Below are positions 59,993-64,000 of a stretch of DNA of 64,000 bases, in pieces (the first letter of the stretch is position 1; each line of letters starts with the position of its first letter). Source of the stretch: Scandinavium ludwigii_A (GTDB lineage: Bacteria > Pseudomonadota > Gammaproteobacteria > Enterobacterales > Enterobacteriaceae); NCBI GenBank assembly GCA_050516505.1, contig CP191518.1, positions 1,302,001-1,366,000 on the forward strand, in the 5' to 3' direction. The position numbers and the translations under genes are program-made. A model generated the notes under the pieces. It was given only the letters and a program-made list of their open reading frames with translations. It did not search any database and was not told where the DNA came from.

Positions 59993-62839
59993 TTGAAATA
60001 CCTCGTCTCTTTTCGTACGACTCTTAAAGTCTCCCGCTACTTTTTCCGGGCGCTGGCGCTGTTGCTCTGGCTGCTGATTGCCTTTGTCTCGGCGTTCTAC
60101 ATTGTGAATGCGCTGCACACCAAAGAGGCGGAGATCCGTCAGGAATTTAACCTCAGCTACGATCAGGCCCAGCGCTATATTCAGCGCACGTCAGACGTGA
60201 TGAAAGAGCTGAAGTACATTGCTGAAAATCGACTGAGCGTGGAAAACGGCGTGATGTCCTCACGCACGGCGAAAGACGATACCGAAGTACCCGAATTTGA
60301 GCCACTGTTCCAGGATTCCGACTGCGGCGCACTCAGCAGCAGCTGGCGCGGTTCACTGGAGTCGCTGGCGTGGTTTATGCGCTACTGGCGCGACAATTTC
60401 TCTGCGGCTTACGATCTTAACCGCGTGTTCCTGATAGGCAGCGACAATCTCTGTATGGCTAACTTTGGCCTGCGTGATATGCCGATGGAACATGAGCAAG
60501 CGCTGAAAATCCTGCATGAACGGATCATGAAATACCGCAATGCTCCGCAGGACGAGCGCGGCAATAACCTGTTCTGGATCAGCCAGGGCCCGCGTCCGGG
60601 CGTGGGCTACTTCTATGCGCTGACGCCGGTGTATCTCGCCAATCGCCTGCAGGCGCTGCTCGGCATTGAACAAACTATCCGCATGGAAAACTTCTTCACG
60701 CCGGGCAGTATGCAAATGGGCGTAACCATTCTGGATGAAAGCGGCCAGCCTTTGATTTCCCTCACTGGTGGCGAAAGCAAACTGAAAATCGACCCGCACT
60801 GGATGCAGGAGCGCGCCTGGTTTGGCTACACGTCGGGCTTCCACGAGCTGGTGCTGAAGAAAACCCTGCCGCCGTCTTCGCTGAGTATTGTCTACTCGGT
60901 ACCGGTGGATTTAGTTCTTGAGCGGATAAGAATGCTTATCCTCAACGCCGTGCTGCTGAATATTCTGACCGGCGCGGCGCTGTTTACCATAGCGCGAATG
61001 TACGAGCGCCGGATTTTCCTGCCTGCCGAAGCCGATGCGCAGCGCCTTGAAGAGCACGAGCAGTTCAACCGTAAAATCGTGGCGTCTGCCCCGGTTGGGA
61101 TCTGTATTTTGCGTACGCAGGACGGGACCAACATCCTAAGTAACGAGCTGGCGCATAACTATCTGAATATGTTGACCCACGAAGACCGACAGCGTCTGAC
61201 ACAGATTATCTGCGGCCAGCAGGTTAACTTTGTCGATGTACTCACCAGCAACAATACAAACCTGCAAATCAGTTTTGTGCACTCTCGCTATCGCAATGAA
61301 AATGTGGCGATTTGCGTGCTGGTCGACGTGTCGTCCCGTGTGAAGATGGAAGAGTCGTTGCAGGAAATGGCGCAGGCCGCCGAGCAGGCAAGCCAGTCGA
61401 AATCCATGTTCCTTGCCACCGTCAGCCACGAGCTGCGCACCCCGTTGTACGGCATTATCGGTAACCTTGACCTGCTGCAAACGAAAGAGCTGCCGAAGGG
61501 CGTTGACCGACTGGTGACGGCGATGAATAACTCCTCCAGCCTGCTGCTGAAAATTATCAGCGACATTCTCGATTTCTCGAAAATTGAGTCGGAGCAGTTA
61601 AAAATCGAACCGCGCGAATTCTCGCCGCGCGAGGTGATGAGTCACATTACCGCCAACTATCTGCCGCTAGTGGTACGTAAACAGCTTGGGCTGTACTGCT
61701 TTGTTGAACCTGATGTGCCACAGCAACTGGCGGGTGACCCCATGCGTTTGCAGCAGGTGATTTCCAACCTGCTGAGCAATGCGATTAAGTTCACCGACGT
61801 CGGCTGCATTATTCTGCATCTGCGCCGCGATGAGGACTATCTCAGCATTAGCGTGCGCGATACCGGGGTAGGTATTCCGGCGAAAGAAGTGGTCCGTCTG
61901 TTTGACCCATTCTTCCAGGTCGGCACTGGCGTGCAGCGTAATTTCCAGGGCACCGGGCTGGGTCTGGCGATTTGTGAGAAGCTTATCAACATGATGGACG
62001 GCGACATTTCGGTGGATACCGAGCCGGGCATGGGCAGCCAGTTCACCATCCGTATTCCGCTGTATAGCGCGCAAAATCTGAACCCTGCCGCTATTGATGG
62101 CCTGTCCGGCAAACGCTGCTGGCTGGCGGTACGCAATGCGTCACTGTCGCAGTTTGTTGAATCCCTGCTGGCGCGTCACGGTGTGGAAGTGCTGCGCTAT
62201 GAGGGCCAGACGCCACAGGCTGACGACATGCTGATTTCCGACGACGAGCTTGCCCAGCAGTGGGCCGGGCGTGGGGCGATTATATTCTGCCGTCGCCATA
62301 TTGGTATTCCGCTGGAACGTGCGCCGGGCGAGTGGATCCACAGTGTGGCATCGCCGCATGAACTGCTGGCGCTGCTGGGCCGAATTTACAGTATTGAAGT
62401 CGAAACGGCTGAAAACGGCGGGGCGCTGCCGTCGGCGGAAAACACCGCCGAGGCCAACGATGACATGATGATTCTGGTGGTCGACGATCATCCAATCAAC
62501 CGCCGTCTGCTGGCCGATCAGCTCGGATCCCTTGGCTATCAGTGCAAAACCGCCAATGACGGCGTCGATGCGTTGAATGTGCTCAGCAAAAACCATATCG
62601 ATATCGTGCTCAGCGACGTCAACATGCCAAATATGGACGGTTATCGCCTGACGCAACGAATCCGTCAGCTGGGCTTAACGCTGCCGGTAGTAGGCGTGAC
62701 GGCGAATGCGCTGGCGGAAGAGAAGCAGCGTTGTCTGGAATCCGGTATGGATAGCTGTCTGTCGAAACCGGTGACGCTGGATGTGATTAAGCAGACGCTG
62801 GCGGTTTATGCGGCGCGAGTCAGAAAGGCAAGAGAGTAG
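59993..62839 (+). CDS. rcsC: Hybrid sensor histidine kinase RcsC
   Basis: RcsC starts the Rcs envelope-stress phosphorelay. The 948-residue inner-membrane protein has TM helices near 20-40 and 312-335 around a periplasmic domain, and a PAS-like linker. The histidine-kinase domain has H479 (ATVSHELRTPLYG), N-box LLSNAIKF and GTGLGLAICEK. An RcsC-specific domain follows (about 700-800), then a receiver with D875 (VLSDVNMPNMDG). Start is TTG 59993, matching E. coli MKYLASF. An in-frame GTG at 59903 lies in the gyrA terminator and is rejected. Confidence 0.95.
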   Translation: MKYLVSFRTTLKVSRYFFRALALLLWLLIAFVSAFYIVNALHTKEAEIRQEFNLSYDQAQRYIQRTSDVMKELKYIAENRLSVENGVMSSRTAKDDTEVPEFEPLFQDSDCGALSSSWRGSLESLAWFMRYWRDNFSAAYDLNRVFLIGSDNLCMANFGLRDMPMEHEQALKILHERIMKYRNAPQDERGNNLFWISQGPRPGVGYFYALTPVYLANRLQALLGIEQTIRMENFFTPGSMQMGVTILDESGQPLISLTGGESKLKIDPHWMQERAWFGYTSGFHELVLKKTLPPSSLSIVYSVPVDLVLERIRMLILNAVLLNILTGAALFTIARMYERRIFLPAEADAQRLEEHEQFNRKIVASAPVGICILRTQDGTNILSNELAHNYLNMLTHEDRQRLTQIICGQQVNFVDVLTSNNTNLQISFVHSRYRNENVAICVLVDVSSRVKMEESLQEMAQAAEQASQSKSMFLATVSHELRTPLYGIIGNLDLLQTKELPKGVDRLVTAMNNSSSLLLKIISDILDFSKIESEQLKIEPREFSPREVMSHITANYLPLVVRKQLGLYCFVEPDVPQQLAGDPMRLQQVISNLLSNAIKFTDVGCIILHLRRDEDYLSISVRDTGVGIPAKEVVRLFDPFFQVGTGVQRNFQGTGLGLAICEKLINMMDGDISVDTEPGMGSQFTIRIPLYSAQNLNPAAIDGLSGKRCWLAVRNASLSQFVESLLARHGVEVLRYEGQTPQADDMLISDDELAQQWAGRGAIIFCRRHIGIPLERAPGEWIHSVASPHELLALLGRIYSIEVETAENGGALPSAENTAEANDDMMILVVDDHPINRRLLADQLGSLGYQCKTANDGVDALNVLSKNHIDIVLSDVNMPNMDGYRLTQRIRQLGLTLPVVGVTANALAEEKQRCLESGMDSCLSKPVTLDVIKQTLAVYAARVRKARE

Positions 62840-62853
62840 AGTAGGGAGTAAGA

Positions 62854-62877
62854 ATCCCCCGGCGGTCACCGGGGGAT
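62854..62877. terminator. Possible bidirectional terminator between rcsC and rcsB
   Basis: ATCCCCCGG and CCGGGGGAT form a perfect 9-bp stem with a 6-base loop between convergent genes. It lacks a T run on either side. Confidence 0.5.
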
Positions 62878-62884
62878 GAACAGC

Positions 62885-63535
62885 TTAGTCTTTGTCGACC
62901 GCGCTCAGCGTGACGGAAGACAGATAGTTCAGCAGGGCGATATCGTTTTCCACGCCCAGTTTCATCATCGCCGACTTCTTCTGGCTACTGATGGTTTTGA
63001 TGCTGCGGTTCAGCTTCTTGGCAATTTCGGTCACCAGGAAACCTTCTGCGAACAGACGCAGCACTTCACTTTCTTTCGGTGACAGACGTTTGTCACCGTA
63101 ACCGCCCGCGCTGATTTTTTCCAGCAGGCGAGAAACGCTTTCCGGGGTAAATTTCTTCCCTTTCTGCAGCGCCGCGAGGGCTTTTGGCAGATCGGTCGGT
63201 GCACCCTGTTTCAGGACAATCCCTTCAATATCCAGATCCAGAACGGCACTCAGAATGGCCGGGTTATTGTTCATGGTCAGAACAATAATCGAAATAGCCG
63301 GGAAATGACGTTTAATGTATTTGATCAGCGTAATGCCATCACCGTATTTGTCTCCAGGCATGGAGAGATCGGTAATCAGCACATGGGCGTCAAGTTTTGG
63401 CAGATTATTGATAAGTGCAGTGGAGTCTTCAAATTCGCCGACGACATTCACCCACTCGATTTGCTCAAGTGATTTGCGAATACCGAACAGTACAATCGGG
63501 TGATCATCGGCAATAATAACGTTCATATTGTTCAT
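62885..63535 (-). CDS. rcsB: Response regulator RcsB
   Basis: RcsB controls capsule, motility (it represses flhDC), envelope and acid genes, alone or with RcsA and other partners. The 216-residue protein has a receiver domain with D10-D11 and D56 (LITDLSMPGDKYGDG). The C-terminal LuxR-type helix-turn-helix spans about 150-205 (LSPKESEVLRLFAEGFLVTEIAKKLNRSIKTIS). It is nearly identical to E. coli RcsB and follows rcsD after 16 bp. Confidence 0.97.
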   Translation of the reverse strand: MNNMNVIIADDHPIVLFGIRKSLEQIEWVNVVGEFEDSTALINNLPKLDAHVLITDLSMPGDKYGDGITLIKYIKRHFPAISIIVLTMNNNPAILSAVLDLDIEGIVLKQGAPTDLPKALAALQKGKKFTPESVSRLLEKISAGGYGDKRLSPKESEVLRLFAEGFLVTEIAKKLNRSIKTISSQKKSAMMKLGVENDIALLNYLSSVTLSAVDKD

Positions 63536-63551
63536 GTATTAGGCTACCTTG

Positions 63552-64000
63552 CTACATCAAGCTTTTGACGTAGGCGTCAATGTCGCTGATATATTTTTCT
63601 GTGCCGGGTGCATCTTTCTCACGAATGAGATGCTCCAGCGTTTCACATAACTGCTTGCCGGGTACCAGATTGAGCATGGCAAACACCCCTTTCAGGCGGT
63701 GAGCTGTCTGTGCCAGCGCAGCAAAGTCAGTTGTTGCTGACTCAGTATACAACCTCTTAACATCTTCCGGTACCGTATCAACAAACAGCGCATAATAACC
63801 GCTGGCATGGAGCTCGGCGTTTTCATTTACACCCGCAGGTGTTCCCAGCAACTCTCCCTGTGCGAGTTGTTCTTCTATAAGTTGTAGCACTGCTTCCTGC
63901 ATGGCATTACTGATATTGAAGTTGACCCGTAGCTGACCTGGACCAATCTTACGAATACCGGCCTCATCATCGCTTAAAAGCAAGCCAGGCGCAGTAAGAT
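63552..64000 (-). CDS. rcsD: Phosphotransfer protein RcsD, 3' part (runs off the right edge)
   Basis: RcsD passes phosphate from RcsC to RcsB. Only the last ~149 residues are in the window. They include the C-terminal Hpt domain with the phosphorylated histidine in ALAQTAHRLKGVFAMLNL and the ending IDAYVKSLM. The frame continues open to position 64000 (LTAPGLLLSDDEAG), so the gene is cut by the window, not truncated. An internal TTG near 63983 is not a real start. Confidence 0.96.
   Translation of the reverse strand, partial: LTAPGLLLSDDEAGIRKIGPGQLRVNFNISNAMQEAVLQLIEEQLAQGELLGTPAGVNENAELHASGYYALFVDTVPEDVKRLYTESATTDFAALAQTAHRLKGVFAMLNLVPGKQLCETLEHLIREKDAPGTEKYISDIDAYVKSLM

Overview
The window is ordinary enterobacterial core chromosome with a few lineage-specific replacements. 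Nearly every protein can be aligned by eye along its length with the Escherichia coli K-12 gene of the same locus, and gene order follows the E. coli ackA-to-rcsD interval read in the opposite direction. I place it in the Enterobacteriaceae close to Escherichia, Citrobacter, Enterobacter and Klebsiella. I cannot fix the genus. Threonine at GyrA position 83, a tctCBA-tctDE cluster after menE, cheV after nuoN and a missing glpQ are the best discriminating characters.

Layout. 1-5.3 kb: 5'-part of ackA (acetate kinase), then yfbV, yfbU, yfbT and yfbS, with yfbR convergent. 5.4-8.5 kb: alaA, a 940-bp AT-rich control region and lrhA. 8.5-24.2 kb: the complete 13-gene nuoABCEFGHIJKLMN operon for respiratory complex I, with nuoC and nuoD fused. 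24.2-27.1 kb: cheV with a sigma-28 promoter, rbn, elaA and elaB. 27.2-34.2 kb: menFDHBCE, the chorismate to o-succinylbenzoyl-CoA and DHNA-CoA part of menaquinone synthesis. 34.2-39.4 kb: a tripartite tricarboxylate transporter (tctCBA, minus) divergent from its two-component system (tctDE, plus). 39.5-45.7 kb: yfaZ, yfaY and the L-rhamnonate cluster rhmR-rhmD-rhmT-rhmA. 45.7-51.4 kb: anaerobic glycerol-3-phosphate dehydrogenase glpABC divergent from the transporter glpT. 51.5-55.3 kb: nrdA-nrdB-yfaE, the class Ia ribonucleotide reductase. 55.8-56.3 kb: a deletion-scarred remnant of the autotransporter gene yfaL. 56.3-64 kb: ubiG, gyrA, rcsC, rcsB and the 3' end of rcsD.

How it works together. 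Complex I, menaquinone and ubiquinone synthesis (men, ubiG) and GlpABC all feed the quinone pool. lrhA, cheV and rcsBCD all touch motility and surface behaviour. rhm and tct are catabolic or uptake modules, each with its own regulator gene.

Remodelled junctions relative to E. coli K-12 (recalled, not searched): cheV sits where elaD/yfbK-yfbP lie; tct sits where pmrD-arn-ais-nudI lie; glpQ and inaA are absent after glpT; yfaD and ypaA are absent between glpC and rhmA; yfaL is reduced to fragments. I found no tRNA, rRNA, CRISPR array, prophage or intact insertion sequence, and no convincing previously undescribed multi-gene system. The least explained signals are small: a dispersed repeat inside the nuo operon between nuoF and nuoG, a long hairpin in the nuo leader, and several intergenic hairpins and overlapping control signals.
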